Assembly (NCBI RefSeq): GCF_014199415.1
Contig: NZ_JACIJN010000005.1
Coordinates: 62,001-126,000, forward strand
Direction: 5' to 3'
Length of the DNA stretch: 64,000 bases
Source: Sphingomonas endophytica
GTDB taxonomy: Bacteria > Pseudomonadota > Alphaproteobacteria > Sphingomonadales > Sphingomonadaceae
In this document: one piece after another, positions 16,869 to 26,851 of the stretch
Position numbering within the stretch: position 1 is the stretch's first letter
Layout: each line of letters begins with the position of its first letter
The notes under the pieces: generated by a model
Database searches by the model: none
What the model was told of the DNA's origin: nothing
The model's input: only the letters and a program-made list of their open reading frames with translations
Position numbers and translations under genes: made by a program

Positions 16869-17678
16869 TTGTCCGAAACGGGGACGGAAGCGCCGCACGG
16901 TCGCACCCATGTGATCGTGTTCGCCAACGAAAAAGGTGGAACGGGCAAGTCGACGACGGCGGTCCACGTCGCGATCGCCTTGGCCGCGAAGGGCGCGCGG
17001 GTGGCGTGCATCGATCTCGATCATCGCCAGCGGACGCTGGGCCGCTATCTCGACAATCGCGCGGCGACCATGACGCGCGCCGCGATCGAGCTGGCGGTGC
17101 CGGTCCATGCCACCGGCGACGGGCGTGCCGACGGGGTGTTCCCGTCGCTGTACCGCGACTTCACCGACGGCTATGACTTCCTCGTCATCGACACGCCGGG
17201 GCGTGACGACCCGGCGGCGCGGATCGCGGTCGCGCTGGCGGATACGCTGGTGACGCCGATGAACGACAGCTTCGTCGACTTCGACCTGATCGGACAGGTC
17301 GATCCCGAAACCTACAAGGTGGTCCGCCCCAGCTTCTATTCGGAGCTGATCTGGGACGCGCGCAAGGCCCGCGCGCGCGAGGACGGGACGACGATCGACT
17401 GGGTCGTGCTGCGCAACCGCCTGCAATATCTGGAAGCGCGCAACATGCGCCGCGTGTCGGAAGCGCTCGACCAGCTCGCGCGCCGCGTCGGCTTCCGGAT
17501 CATCCCCGGCCTCGGCGAGCGCGTGATCTACCGCGAATTGTTCCCCAAGGGGCTGACGCTGCTCGACGCCAAGGAGTTCGGCGGCATGGGGCTGAGCCAT
17601 GTCGCCGCGCGGCAGGAGCTGCGCGAGATGATGGCGGCGCTGGCGCTGCCCGAAGTCGGCGTGACACAGGCGGCCTGA
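16869..17678 (+). CDS. mipZ: Division-plane positioning ATPase MipZ
   Basis: A 269-residue ParA-superfamily ATPase that forms a bipolar gradient and inhibits FtsZ away from midcell in alphaproteobacteria. The deviant Walker A is NEKGGTGKSTTAVHV (about 20-34) and FLVIDTPGRDDPAARIA is the Walker B region. The MipZ-specific FVDFDLIGQVDP and FPKGLTLLDAKEFGGMGLSH are present. No ATG lies in front of the conserved start; the TTG at 16869 fits, with GAGGA 10 bases upstream. It is followed three bases later by a J-domain gene. Confidence 0.92.
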   Translation: MSETGTEAPHGRTHVIVFANEKGGTGKSTTAVHVAIALAAKGARVACIDLDHRQRTLGRYLDNRAATMTRAAIELAVPVHATGDGRADGVFPSLYRDFTDGYDFLVIDTPGRDDPAARIAVALADTLVTPMNDSFVDFDLIGQVDPETYKVVRPSFYSELIWDARKARAREDGTTIDWVVLRNRLQYLEARNMRRVSEALDQLARRVGFRIIPGLGERVIYRELFPKGLTLLDAKEFGGMGLSHVAARQELREMMAALALPEVGVTQAA

Positions 17679-17680
17679 CG

Positions 17681-17947
17681 ATGCTGATCAAATGGATCGT
17701 CGCGGCGCTGATCGTGTGGGGCGTTTGGGTGCTGCTGCGCAAGCCGGCGAAGAAGCGGCGCTCGCCGACGGGCGAGGCCCGGCGCGTGCTGGGGGTCGAT
17801 GCGCGCGCCGACGCGGGCGAGATCCGCGCCGCGCACCGCCGGCTGATGAGCGAGCTGCACCCCGACCGCGGCGGCTCCGAACAGCGCGCGCGCCGCGTCA
17901 ACGCGGCGCGCGACACGCTGCTGGCGGCGCTGAAGGACCCGCGATGA
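17681..17947 (+). CDS. Membrane-anchored J-domain protein (DjlA/Tim14-like)
   Basis: An 88-residue protein with an N-terminal membrane helix (IKWIVAALIVWGVWVLL) and a compact J-domain from about residue 32 to 85. MSELHPDRGGSEQRARRVNA contains the HPD tripeptide that stimulates DnaK ATPase. The topology resembles mitochondrial Tim14/Pam18, with the J-domain facing the cytoplasm. It starts two bases after the mipZ stop, and its own stop overlaps the pgmG start by four (ATGA), so the three genes form a tight operon. The specific client is unknown. Confidence 0.88.
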   Translation: MLIKWIVAALIVWGVWVLLRKPAKKRRSPTGEARRVLGVDARADAGEIRAAHRRLMSELHPDRGGSEQRARRVNAARDTLLAALKDPR

Positions 17948-19314
17948 CGCACCGGCTCTCGCCCGAGATCCTGCGCGCCTACGACATCCGCGGGCGCGTC
18001 GGCGACACGCTGACCGAGGCGGATGCCTGGGCGGTCGGGCGCGGCTTCGCGACGCGCATCCGGCGCGCGGGCGGCACCCGCGTCGCGGTCGGCTATGACG
18101 GGCGGACGCACTCGCCGATGCTGGAGGCGGCGCTGGTCGCGGGGCTGACCGCCTCGGGGGTCGACGTCGTCCGGATCGGGGTCGGGCCGTCGCCGATGCT
18201 CTATTATGCCGCCGCGACGCTAGGAGTGGATGGCGGCGTACAGGTAACCGGCAGCCATAATCCCCGCGAGGACAATGGCTTCAAGCTGGTGATGCAGGGC
18301 AACAGCTTTTGCGGGCCGGACGTGCGCGATCTCGCGCGGCTCGCCGAGGCCGGCGACTGGGAGGTCGGCGCGGGCACCGTCACCGCGGCCGAGGTGCGCG
18401 ACGCCTATGTCGGCCGGCTGCTCGCCGGCTATGCGGGCGGCACCTACCGGATCGGCTGGGACGCGGGCAACGGGGCAGCCGGTCCCGCCGTCCGTGCGCT
18501 CACCGCGCAGCTTCCAGGCGAACATCATCTGTTGTTCTGCGACATCGACGGCACCTTCCCCAACCACCATCCCGATCCGACGGTGGAGGCCAATCTCGCA
18601 CAGCTCCAGGCGCTGGTGACGGAGAAGAAGCTCGATTTCGGACTGGCTTTCGACGGCGACGGCGACCGCATCGGCGCGGTCGACGCGCACGGCCGCGTGC
18701 TGTGGGGCGACGAGATTCTATCGATCCTCGTCGCGCCGATCCTCGCCGAACTGCCGGGCAGCACGATCGTCGCCGACGTCAAGTCGAGCGACGCGCTGTT
18801 CGAGCGGATCACCGAACTGGGCGGCACGCCGGTGATGTGGCGGACCGGGCATAGCGAGATCAAGACGAAGATGAAGGCGCTGGGCGCGCCGCTGGCCGGC
18901 GAGCTGTCGGGGCATATCTTCTTCGCGCACGATTACTTCGGCTTCGACGACGCGCTCTACGCCGCGGTACGGCTGATCCATGCGGTGCATGTGTCGGGGC
19001 GGACGCTGACCGACCTGCGCGCGGAAACCTCGGCGCGGGTCGCGACCCCCGAATGGCGCGTGCCGGTGCCCGAGGCGCGCAAGACCGCGACGGTCGAGGA
19101 GGTCGCGGCGCGGCTGGCCGCGGCGGGCGCGCGGGTGATGATGACCGACGGCGTGCGCGTCTCGACCGACGACGGCTGGTGGCTGCTGCGCGCCTCGAAC
19201 ACGCAGGCGGCGCTGACGCTGCGCGCCGAGGGGCGCGACCCGGAAGCGCTGGCGCGGCTGGTCGCGACGATCGACGCACAGCTGGCGGCGTGCGGCCTGT
19301 CGCGCACCGGATAG
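17944..19314 (+). CDS. pgmG: Phosphomannomutase/phosphoglucomutase
   Basis: A 456-residue member of the alpha-D-phosphohexomutase superfamily. The phosphoserine loop is GVQVTGSHNPREDNGFKL (about 100), the Mg-binding loop AFDGDGDRIGAVD (about 240), sugar-binding GELSGHIFF (about 320) and the phosphate-binding RASNTQAALTLR near the C-terminus. It interconverts hexose 6- and 1-phosphates for nucleotide-sugar and exopolysaccharide synthesis; the sphingomonad enzyme PgmG serves gellan-type polymers. A separate glucose-specific Pgm is encoded in the glycogen locus, so the window holds two distinct mutases. Confidence 0.9.
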   Translation: MTHRLSPEILRAYDIRGRVGDTLTEADAWAVGRGFATRIRRAGGTRVAVGYDGRTHSPMLEAALVAGLTASGVDVVRIGVGPSPMLYYAAATLGVDGGVQVTGSHNPREDNGFKLVMQGNSFCGPDVRDLARLAEAGDWEVGAGTVTAAEVRDAYVGRLLAGYAGGTYRIGWDAGNGAAGPAVRALTAQLPGEHHLLFCDIDGTFPNHHPDPTVEANLAQLQALVTEKKLDFGLAFDGDGDRIGAVDAHGRVLWGDEILSILVAPILAELPGSTIVADVKSSDALFERITELGGTPVMWRTGHSEIKTKMKALGAPLAGELSGHIFFAHDYFGFDDALYAAVRLIHAVHVSGRTLTDLRAETSARVATPEWRVPVPEARKTATVEEVAARLAAAGARVMMTDGVRVSTDDGWWLLRASNTQAALTLRAEGRDPEALARLVATIDAQLAACGLSRTG

Positions 19315-19316
19315 TG

Positions 19317-20057
19317 TCAGGCCGGCTGCACCTCGGGCAGCCATGAAAGGTCGGCGCCGTCGCCGCGATCGTTGCGCCCGGCGGCGCGGCGCATGCCGGC
19401 CTCGTCGAGGATCGTCACCCGCCCGCCGGCGCGCGCGATCAGCGCCTGATCCTCGAGCTGGCGCAGCATGCGGTTGACGTGCACCGCGGTCAGCCCGATC
19501 GCGTCGCCGATCTCCTCCTGCGTTAATCCGGGGCTGAAGCTGTCGCCGATCGCGGGATCGCCGCGCCGCATCCGGCCGCGGATCTCGAGCAACATTCCCG
19601 CCACGCGCGCGCGCGCCGGCATCTTGGCGACCGTCGCCAGCCGATCGGCCAGCGATGCACTCTCGATCTGTTCAAGCGCGGTCAAGGCCAGCGCCAGACG
19701 CGGGTGACGAAGCGTCGCGTCGGCCAAGGCGGCGCGGTCGATCGGCGCGACGACGCTGTCCGCGGCGGCGACCAGTGTTTGCTGCGCCTTGCCGAACACC
19801 ATCACCTGCGTTCCGAAAAGATCGCCCGGAAAGATCAGCCGCAAGATTTGACGACCACCGTCGCCGAGCAGCACATAGCCCATCATCATCCCGCTTTTCA
19901 GCGCGAAGAGATCGGTGCCACGTTCATTCTGCCGCACGAGTGTCACACCGCGGCGAAGCGGGCGTTCCCGCTCGACAAGCCCCGCCAGCACGCCGCGCTC
20001 AACCGCGGAAAGAGACAGAAAATCACCGACCCGATCGGCGAAACTAAGCGCTGGCAC
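19317..20057 (-). CDS. Crp/Fnr-family transcriptional regulator
   Basis: A 246-residue regulator from a GTG start with GAGGA about 11 bases upstream. An N-terminal cyclic-nucleotide-binding-like beta-barrel (about 15-130; GGRQILRLIFPGDLFGTQVM) is followed by the dimer helix and a C-terminal winged helix-turn-helix, LTQEEIGDAIGLTAVHVNRM (about 185). No cysteine cluster of the FNR 4Fe-4S type is present, and the cAMP-binding phosphate cassette is not clearly conserved, so the effector is unknown. Convergent with pgmG (two bases between) and divergent from murA. Confidence 0.88.
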   Translation of the reverse strand: MPALSFADRVGDFLSLSAVERGVLAGLVERERPLRRGVTLVRQNERGTDLFALKSGMMMGYVLLGDGGRQILRLIFPGDLFGTQVMVFGKAQQTLVAAADSVVAPIDRAALADATLRHPRLALALTALEQIESASLADRLATVAKMPARARVAGMLLEIRGRMRRGDPAIGDSFSPGLTQEEIGDAIGLTAVHVNRMLRQLEDQALIARAGGRVTILDEAGMRRAAGRNDRGDGADLSWLPEVQPA

Positions 20058-20183
20058 GCAATGTTGATCCTCAAGTTCTTCGGATCGTTACGCGGGCGCG
20101 GCCACGCACTGCATTAAAACCGATCAACCGGCAGATGCGTTCGTTCACTTGGCGCGACGCCGCGGCTTCGATAGAGCGTGCCG

Positions 20184-21467
20184 ATGGACCGTATCCTCAT
20201 CCGCGGCGGCCGCCGCCTGACCGGCAAACTTCCCGTTTCCGGCGCCAAGAACGCCGCGCTGACCCTGATGCCGTGCGCGTTGCTCACCGACGAGCCGCTG
20301 ACGCTGCGCAACCTGCCGCGGCTCGCCGACGTCGACGGTTTCGGGCATCTGCTCAACCAGTTGGGCGCCTCGACGCGGATCGAGGGCAGCAAGCCCGACG
20401 AGTTCGGCCGCGTGATGACGATCCGCGCCGGGCAGCTTACCTCGACCGAGGCGCCTTATGACATCGTGCGCAAGATGCGCGCCTCGATCCTCGTGCTCGG
20501 GCCGATCCTCGCGCGCGCCGGGCAGGCGCGCGTCTCGCTGCCGGGCGGCTGCGCGATCGGCAATCGCCCGATCGACCTCCACCTCAAGGCGCTGGAGGCG
20601 ATCGGCGCGACGCTGGAAATGAGCGCCGGCTTCGTCACCGCGACCGCCCCGGGCGGACGGCTGTCCGGTGGCCGCTACGCCTTTCCGGTGGTCTCGGTCG
20701 GTGCGACCGAGAACGTCATCATGGCGGCGGTGACCGCGAAGGGCAGCAGCCGGATCGAGAATGCCGCGCGCGAACCGGAGATCGTCGACCTGTGCCGCTG
20801 CCTGATCGCGATGGGCGCGCGGATCGAGGGCGTCGGCACCGACACGCTGGAGATCGAGGGCGTCGACGAGCTGCACGGCGCCACCTATGCCGTGATGCCC
20901 GACCGGATCGAGGCGGGCAGCTATGCCTGCGCGGTGGCGGTGACCGGCGGCGCGGTCGAGCTGACCAACGTCAACGCCGCCGACATGGGCGCGACGCTCG
21001 ACGCGCTGCGCGCGGCCGGTGTCGGGATCGAGGAGCGGCGCGGGTCGATCATGGTCACGTCCGAGGCCGAGCTGAAGCCGCTGTCGCTGTCGACCGCGCC
21101 CTATCCGGGCTTTGCCACCGACATGCAGGCGCAGTTCATGGCGATGCTGTGCAAGGCGCCGGGCACCAGCACGCTGACCGAGACGATCTTCGAGAACCGC
21201 TACATGCACGTCCCCGAGCTGGCGCGGATGGGCGCGGACATCAGCGTGCGCGGGCGCACCGCCGAGGTGACCGGGGTCGACCGGCTGGTCGGCGCGCCGG
21301 TGATGGCGACCGACCTGCGCGCGTCGATGAGCCTCATCATCGCGGGGCTGGTCGCGGATGGCGAGACGACCGTGTCGCGCGTCTACCACCTCGATCGCGG
21401 TTACGAGCGGCTGGAGGAGAAACTGCAGGCGGTCGGCGCGGATATCGAGCGCGACGGCGGCGGCTGA
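20184..21467 (+). CDS. murA: UDP-N-acetylglucosamine 1-carboxyvinyltransferase
   Basis: A 427-residue enzyme catalysing the first committed step of peptidoglycan synthesis, transfer of enolpyruvate from PEP to UDP-GlcNAc. [10 protein letters not shown] gives the conserved Lys22/Asn23. [15 protein letters not shown] carries the catalytic Cys at about 123, the residue alkylated by fosfomycin; a Cys here predicts the usual sensitivity. [20 protein letters not shown] and the terminal region are typical. The ATG at 20184 gives the canonical MDRILIRGG start. Confidence 0.96.
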   Translation: MDRILIRGGRRLTGKLPVSGAKNAALTLMPCALLTDEPLTLRNLPRLADVDGFGHLLNQLGASTRIEGSKPDEFGRVMTIRAGQLTSTEAPYDIVRKMRASILVLGPILARAGQARVSLPGGCAIGNRPIDLHLKALEAIGATLEMSAGFVTATAPGGRLSGGRYAFPVVSVGATENVIMAAVTAKGSSRIENAAREPEIVDLCRCLIAMGARIEGVGTDTLEIEGVDELHGATYAVMPDRIEAGSYACAVAVTGGAVELTNVNAADMGATLDALRAAGVGIEERRGSIMVTSEAELKPLSLSTAPYPGFATDMQAQFMAMLCKAPGTSTLTETIFENRYMHVPELARMGADISVRGRTAEVTGVDRLVGAPVMATDLRASMSLIIAGLVADGETTVSRVYHLDRGYERLEEKLQAVGADIERDGGG

Positions 21468-21603
21468 CCCACTTTGGCGAGTTGCGTTAACACTTTGTCA
21501 ATCATTTTCGTTCAGCCCTGCGGCGGGGCGTTGACGAACGGGCGCGCAATCGTTTCTGTCGGCCCTGCGCCGGCACGAGTCGCGCGCACGCCCAGGGGTG
21601 GGA

Positions 21604-21813
21604 ATGATGGACGCGACGACCGGCAGCACGCCGCAGCTCGAGAATATCCTGTGGACCGCACGCAACGCCGGCGCGTCGCTGATTATCTCACGCGGACAGG
21701 ATCCGGCAGCGATCCGCGATATGCTCGATCAAGGGCTGGTGCGCGAGCGGTTCGGTCATCTGGTGCTGACGTTCAAGGGCATCCAGCTTCGCCGCTCCTG
21801 CGCACGGCATTGA
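21604..21813 (+). CDS. Small conserved-looking protein of unknown function
   Basis: About 69 residues, MMDATTGSTPQLENILWTAR at the start. An AGGGG motif lies five bases before the ATG at 21604; the GTG at 21598 is an alternative. The sequence is mixed alpha/beta with no membrane segment or signal: LIISRGQDPAAIRDMLDQGL then RFGHLVLTFKGIQLRRS. No family is recognised. It follows murA by 136 bases on the same strand and may be cotranscribed. Codon use matches neighbouring genes. Confidence 0.55.
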   Translation: MMDATTGSTPQLENILWTARNAGASLIISRGQDPAAIRDMLDQGLVRERFGHLVLTFKGIQLRRSCARH

Positions 21814-21933
21814 TCCCGGTCGGTCGATGACGACCGTCGCGCTGCGCCGAACGGGCCGGCCCGTTCGCTCGATCGCGCTGGCGCAGGACCGCTTCCTTGC
21901 CGTCGTTGCTGCGGCCGCTGTGGATCACCGTAA

Positions 21934-22308
21934 ATGGTAGCGATCGTCGTCCCGCTCGGTGCGCTGGCCTTTCTCGCCTTCGTGGTTGCGGGGATCTGTC
22001 GCCTGATCTCGCAGGCCATGTTCAACCGCACCATCCGCAAGGCGCTCGATGTCGACCCTGCCAGCGCGCGCCTGCTGATCGACAAGCTCGAGCCACGCGC
22101 GCGATGGTCGGCGGGGCTGGTCGGCTGGATCATGGTGGTCGCAGGCGTCGCGATCGGAACGATAGGCGTGGTCGACTGGTCGGAAGGGTTCAGCGACAGC
22201 CTGCCGATCGCCGCCACCAGCGTCGCGATCGGGCTGGGCATCCTGCTCTACGCGTGGTGGATCGGTCGATCGTGCGCCGAGACGGCGCAGCGCGACGTCA
22301 CGCTCTAG
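21934..22308 (+). CDS. Small inner-membrane protein, unknown
   Basis: A 124-residue protein with three predicted membrane helices: residues 1-24 (IVVPLGALAFLAFVVAGI), about 58-78 (GLVGWIMVVAGVAIGTIGVV) and about 92-110 (AATSVAIGLGILLYAWWIG). A positively charged cytoplasmic loop (RTIRKALDVDPASARLLIDK) lies between the first two. No family recognised. It stands alone between the small protein above and a repeat, opposite threonine synthase. Confidence 0.6.
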   Translation: MVAIVVPLGALAFLAFVVAGICRLISQAMFNRTIRKALDVDPASARLLIDKLEPRARWSAGLVGWIMVVAGVAIGTIGVVDWSEGFSDSLPIAATSVAIGLGILLYAWWIGRSCAETAQRDVTL

Positions 22309-22340
22309 CCGGCCGCATCCGGGACCCTCGTACTTCAGGC

Positions 22341-22370
22341 CGTCATCCCCGACTTGATCCGGGGCGACGG
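22341..22370. repeat. Family B repeat, single arm
   Basis: CGTCATCCCCGACTTGATCC followed by GGGGCGACGG. A solitary arm containing its own GATCCGGGG core, between the membrane-protein gene and threonine synthase. Confidence 0.7.
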
Positions 22371-22436
22371 GATAAACGGTGCTCGGAGCGAAAAGAGCGC
22401 GAACAGCCCGAAGACCGGCGCGACCGCTCAACTCGG

Positions 22437-23660
<1,224 letters not shown>

Positions 23661-23724
23661 GCCGCGGGTCTAGCGGGCGCGGCATGAAGCGTCATCCCCG
23701 GCCCGTGCGCAAACCCACTTCCAT

Positions 23725-23819
23725 CGTCATTCCCGCGTCGGCGGGAATCCAGACGCGCAGGTGCCCGCAAGGTCCGCAACGTCAGAGGTTCTGGATTCCT
23801 GCTCGCGCGGGGATAACGG
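23725..23819. repeat. Family C palindromic repeat, full copy
   Basis: A 95-bp element: left arm CGTCATTCCCGCGTCGGCGG then GAATCCAGACGCGCAGG; right arm GTCAGAGGTTCTGGATTCCT then GCTCGCGCGGGGATAACGG. Copy of 13721-13816. Occupies the hom-thrC gap. Confidence 0.85.
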
Positions 23820-23830
23820 CACGGGAGAGC

Positions 23831-25117
23831 TTACCCCAGAATGTGCATCCACAACGGCTCGCCGGTCAGGCTCTGCGACCCGCGCAGCCGCTCCAGCGCC
23901 GCGGCGACGCAGCGCTCCGGGCCGTCGTGGGTGACGATCGCGACCAGCACGCTGCCATCGGCGGGCGCGCCGCGCTGGATCAGGCTTTCGATCGACACGC
24001 CCGCGTCGCGCATCGCCGCGGCGATCTCCGCGAGCACGCCGACGCGGTCGGCCACCGTGAAGCGTAGATAGGCGCGCCCGCGCCGCTCGCCGCTGTCCGC
24101 GGCCGCGGCGGTCGCCAGCGCGTCGGCGGGCATCGCGAACGGCGGGCCGGCCTCGCCGCGCGCGATGTCGATCAGGTCGGCGACCACCGCGCTCGCGGTC
24201 GGCCCCTCGCCCGCCCCCGCGCCCTGGAACAGCAGGCGACCGACGAAATTGCCCTCCGCCACCACCGCATTGGTCGCGCCGGTGACATGCGCGAGCGGGT
24301 GATCGTTGGGGACGAGATGCGCGTGAACGCGCTGGAACAGCCGGTCGCCATCCGCCTCCGCGACCCCGACCAGCCGCACGCGATAGCCGAGCGCCGCCGC
24401 CTCGGCGATGTCGGCGGCGAGCAGGTGGCGGATGCCGCTGATCGCCACATCGCCGAACGCCGGCGCGGTGCCGAAGGCGAGGCTGGCGAGGATCGACAAT
24501 TTGTGCGCGGCATCAACGCCGTCGATATCGAACGACGGATCGGCCTCGGCGAAGCCGAGCGCCTGCGCCTCGGCGAGCACCTCGGCGAAGTCGCGCCCCT
24601 CGGCCTCCATCTTCGAGACGATGAAATTGCAGGTGCCGTTGAGGATGCCATAGACGCGCGCGATCGCATTCGCTGCCGCTCCCTCGCGCAAGCCCTTGAT
24701 GACCGGAATGCCACCCGCCACCGCCGCCTCAAACTTCAGCGGCACGCCCGCCCCCTCCGCGATGCGCGCCAGCTCCAGCCCGTGATGCGCGAGCATCGCC
24801 TTGTTGGCGGTGACGAAGCCCTTGCCCGCCGAAAGCGTGCGCCGCGCCAGCGCCAGCGCCGGCCCGTCCGCGCCGCCGATCAGCTCGACCACCACGTCCG
24901 CCTCCGCCTCGGCGAGCGCCGCGGTGTCGTCGATCCAGGCGAAGCGCGACAGGTCGACGCCGCGGTCCTTGGCGCGATCGCGCGCCGACACCGCCACCAC
25001 CTCGATCGGGCGGCCGGCGCGGCGGGTAATCAGCTCGCGGTTCTCGTCGAGCACGCGGATCACGCCGCCCCCGACCGTTCCCAGCCCCGCCAATGCCACC
25101 CGCAACGCCTGCGCCAT
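23831..25117 (-). CDS. hom: Homoserine dehydrogenase
   Basis: A 428-residue NAD(P)-dependent enzyme reducing aspartate semialdehyde to homoserine. The ATG at 25117 starts MAQALRVALAGLGTVGGGVI with a Rossmann GxGxxG; GGAGA lies about 8 bases upstream. GILNGTCNFIVSKMEAEG and EADPSFDIDGVDAAHKLSIL are catalytic-domain signatures. A C-terminal ACT domain (about 350-428; TVADRVGVLAEIAAAMRDAG) suggests feedback control by threonine or another amino acid. Forms the threonine branch with the threonine synthase downstream. Confidence 0.94.
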   Translation of the reverse strand: MAQALRVALAGLGTVGGGVIRVLDENRELITRRAGRPIEVVAVSARDRAKDRGVDLSRFAWIDDTAALAEAEADVVVELIGGADGPALALARRTLSAGKGFVTANKAMLAHHGLELARIAEGAGVPLKFEAAVAGGIPVIKGLREGAAANAIARVYGILNGTCNFIVSKMEAEGRDFAEVLAEAQALGFAEADPSFDIDGVDAAHKLSILASLAFGTAPAFGDVAISGIRHLLAADIAEAAALGYRVRLVGVAEADGDRLFQRVHAHLVPNDHPLAHVTGATNAVVAEGNFVGRLLFQGAGAGEGPTASAVVADLIDIARGEAGPPFAMPADALATAAAADSGERRGRAYLRFTVADRVGVLAEIAAAMRDAGVSIESLIQRGAPADGSVLVAIVTHDGPERCVAAALERLRGSQSLTGEPLWMHILG

Positions 25118-25218
25118 GTTCGTCTCCGTGTCCTTAGCCCGTGCTGCTAGGCGGTGCGGATTGCGCTGTCGAGCGCGACGACAAGATCGTGAATTGCAAT
25201 TCATGCAATCGAAGTGGG

Positions 25219-25323
25219 AATTATTGCACTTGCGTCCTGACGTGCTGCGGCGCAAAAAAGGTGTGCCTTTCAGGCATCCTCTCCTAAAAACTTTTACAGC
25301 CGGGCTTTGCCCGGCTTTTTTTT
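25219..25323 (+). ncRNA. Candidate small RNA (anti-Shine-Dalgarno type)
   Basis: The 345-bp gap between hom and the acetyltransferase gene, both on the minus strand, contains a plus-strand intrinsic terminator with no plus-strand protein gene before it. Just upstream are a small hairpin (TGCCT-TTC-AGGCA, 25264-25276) and a pyrimidine-rich segment, TCCTCTCCTAAAAACTTTTA, complementary to GGAGAGGA-type ribosome-binding sites. A weak promoter (TTGCAA at 25194, AATTAT at 25219, 19-bp spacer) could start it near 25230. The layout resembles the alphaproteobacterial anti-SD 'cuckoo'/alpha-r15 sRNAs; that resemblance is inference. The 5' end is approximate. Confidence 0.45.
25298..25323 (+). terminator. 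Strong intrinsic terminator
   Basis: Stem AGCCGGGC, loop TTT, complementary arm GCCCGGCT, then eight T residues. On the minus strand the tail would be GTAAAAGTTTTT, much poorer, so it is a plus-strand terminator. It ends the small-RNA candidate and may only secondarily stop transcription from the acetyltransferase gene. Confidence 0.8.
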
Positions 25324-25462
25324 GGCCCGGACGTCCGCTAGGCAGCGACTCGCCGCACCGGAGAGCGCGGACGAACAGGAAAAAACAGGACAGGATGCGC
25401 CGGTCGAACCGGCAGCGGAGCGGGGGACGGTCGGCGGACCGTTCCCCCGGGCGAGGCGTTCC

Positions 25463-25945
25463 TTACAACGTGCGGAACATCACCAAGGCGTCGACCGCCT
25501 CGAGCGTCGGATGGCGGAACGCGCCGGGCAATCGCCCGACGATCGCAAAGCCGAGCGCCTGCCATAACGCCACCGCGCCTGCGTTGCTCGACACCACGAA
25601 GTTGAACTGCATGGCGGTGAAGCCGGCGGCGCGCGCACGATCGAACGAATCGCTCGCCATGGCGCGCGCGATGCCGCGCCCACGCGCCGCCGGCTCGACC
25701 ATATAGCCGGCATTGGCGACGTGATCGCCGCCACCGGCCTGGTTCGCACGCAGGTAATAGCTGCCGAGCAGACGCCCCTGATCTTCAACGACGAAGGTTT
25801 GCCGATCCGGGCCGCACCAATATGCAACAGCCGCCGCGGCGCTAATGTCGCGTGGCAGGGCATAGGTTTCGCCGGCGGCGATTTCGGGAAGGATCAGCGC
25901 GGCGATCGCCGCCGCATCATCGGGCGTGGCCGGGCGGATCATCAT
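25463..25945 (-). CDS. GNAT-family N-acetyltransferase
   Basis: About 160 residues from the ATG at 25945. MIRPATPDDAAAIAALILPE is the GNAT beta-1/alpha-1 unit, and ARGRGIARAMASDSFDRARA is the acetyl-CoA pyrophosphate-binding Q/RxxGxG/A motif (about 92-112). NAGAVALWQALGFAIVGRLP is the C-terminal strand pair. The acceptor cannot be deduced; the family includes small-molecule and antibiotic acetylases. Confidence 0.85.
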   Translation of the reverse strand: MMIRPATPDDAAAIAALILPEIAAGETYALPRDISAAAAVAYWCGPDRQTFVVEDQGRLLGSYYLRANQAGGGDHVANAGYMVEPAARGRGIARAMASDSFDRARAAGFTAMQFNFVVSSNAGAVALWQALGFAIVGRLPGAFRHPTLEAVDALVMFRTL

Positions 25946-26056
25946 CGGCAACGTCTTTAGAACGACACCGGACCCTCATCAAATCGCAACGCAGCTTGCG
26001 CGCTGCTGACACGAAGCGCGGGCATGGGCGTCGCAGGCAAGCTGCGGGGTCCGGCC

Positions 26057-26845
26057 ATGAACCGTCGATGGATGCGATCGGGGACGACCCTCGCCTTGTT
26101 GCTACTGTCGAGCCTGTCGGTCGCCGCCGCGCCGCAGACCGCCGAGAACGAAGTGGAGGGCGCGCGCTTTCGCGGTGCCACGGCGCTGGATGGCGAAATC
26201 TTCCACGTTCAGGGGCTGGCGCTGCAAGGCTCGCGCGTGTGGGTAACGTCGGTCGATCGGTTTTCGCGTCGCGGCTACCTGCACCTGTTCGATCGCGCGA
26301 CGGGTCGGTCACTGCGCCGGATCGAGCTGACCGATGGCGCGCGCTATCATCCCGGCGGAATCTCGGTCGACGGGCATTCGCTATGGGTGCCGGTCGCTGA
26401 GTTGCGCGCGAACAGCTCGGCGGTGCTGGTCGAGCTGGATACCGGGACGCTGCGCGTGCGGCGGCGCATCCGGGTCGCGGATCACCTCGGCTGCGTCGCG
26501 GCGCAGGGGCGCTGGCTGGTGGCGGGCAATTGGAACAGCCGGCTGCTGTACGTCATCGACCGCGATGCGCCGACGCGGATGCGGGTCGTTCCCAACCCGT
26601 CGCCGACCCGCTATCAGGATCTCAAGTTCGCCGGCGGGCGACTGGTGGGCAGCGGGCCGCGGTCGTGGTGGACCGGGACGGTGGACTGGCTGGACTGGCC
26701 CCGACTGACGCTGCGCCGCTCGATCGGCGCCGGCGCCTATACGGCCGAGGGCATGGCGATCGAGGGACGCGACCTGTATTTCGCGCCGGAGGATGGGCCG
26801 GGGCGGCTGTACCGCTTTCGGCTGGAGCACGACGCGTCGGCGTAG
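26057..26845 (+). CDS. Secreted DUF6454-like beta-propeller protein
   Basis: A 262-residue protein from the ATG at 26057 (an in-frame GTG/ATG further up is less signal-like). The N-terminal signal is RSGTTLALLLLSSLSVAAA. The rest is repeated WD/YVTN-like blades: FHVQGLALQGSRVWVTSVDR, YHPGGISVDGHSLWVPVAEL, GCVAAQGRWLVAGNWNSRLL, YTAEGMAIEGRDLYFAPEDG, about five blades. This fits DUF6454, a family without assigned function. The presence of a signal suggests a periplasmic or extracellular binding protein. Confidence 0.65.
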   Translation: MNRRWMRSGTTLALLLLSSLSVAAAPQTAENEVEGARFRGATALDGEIFHVQGLALQGSRVWVTSVDRFSRRGYLHLFDRATGRSLRRIELTDGARYHPGGISVDGHSLWVPVAELRANSSAVLVELDTGTLRVRRRIRVADHLGCVAAQGRWLVAGNWNSRLLYVIDRDAPTRMRVVPNPSPTRYQDLKFAGGRLVGSGPRSWWTGTVDWLDWPRLTLRRSIGAGAYTAEGMAIEGRDLYFAPEDGPGRLYRFRLEHDASA

Positions 26846-26851
26846 TGCGGC

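Noticed and set aside
20145..21389. Long open frame (over 400 codons) antisense to murA, and many similar antisense frames across the window
   Set aside because: High GC keeps antisense frames free of stops. The translations are Arg/Ala/His-rich with no domain, and the opposite strand carries clear conserved enzymes.
21827..21940. 37-codon plus-strand ORF overlapping the start of the small membrane-protein gene
   Set aside because: No ribosome-binding site, no hydrophobic or conserved pattern, and it overlaps a better-supported gene.
25298..25323. Terminator of the GNAT gene (minus strand)
   Set aside because: On the minus strand the hairpin is followed by GTAAAAGTTTTT rather than a U tract and is 139 bases past the stop. 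The plus orientation with eight Ts fits much better.
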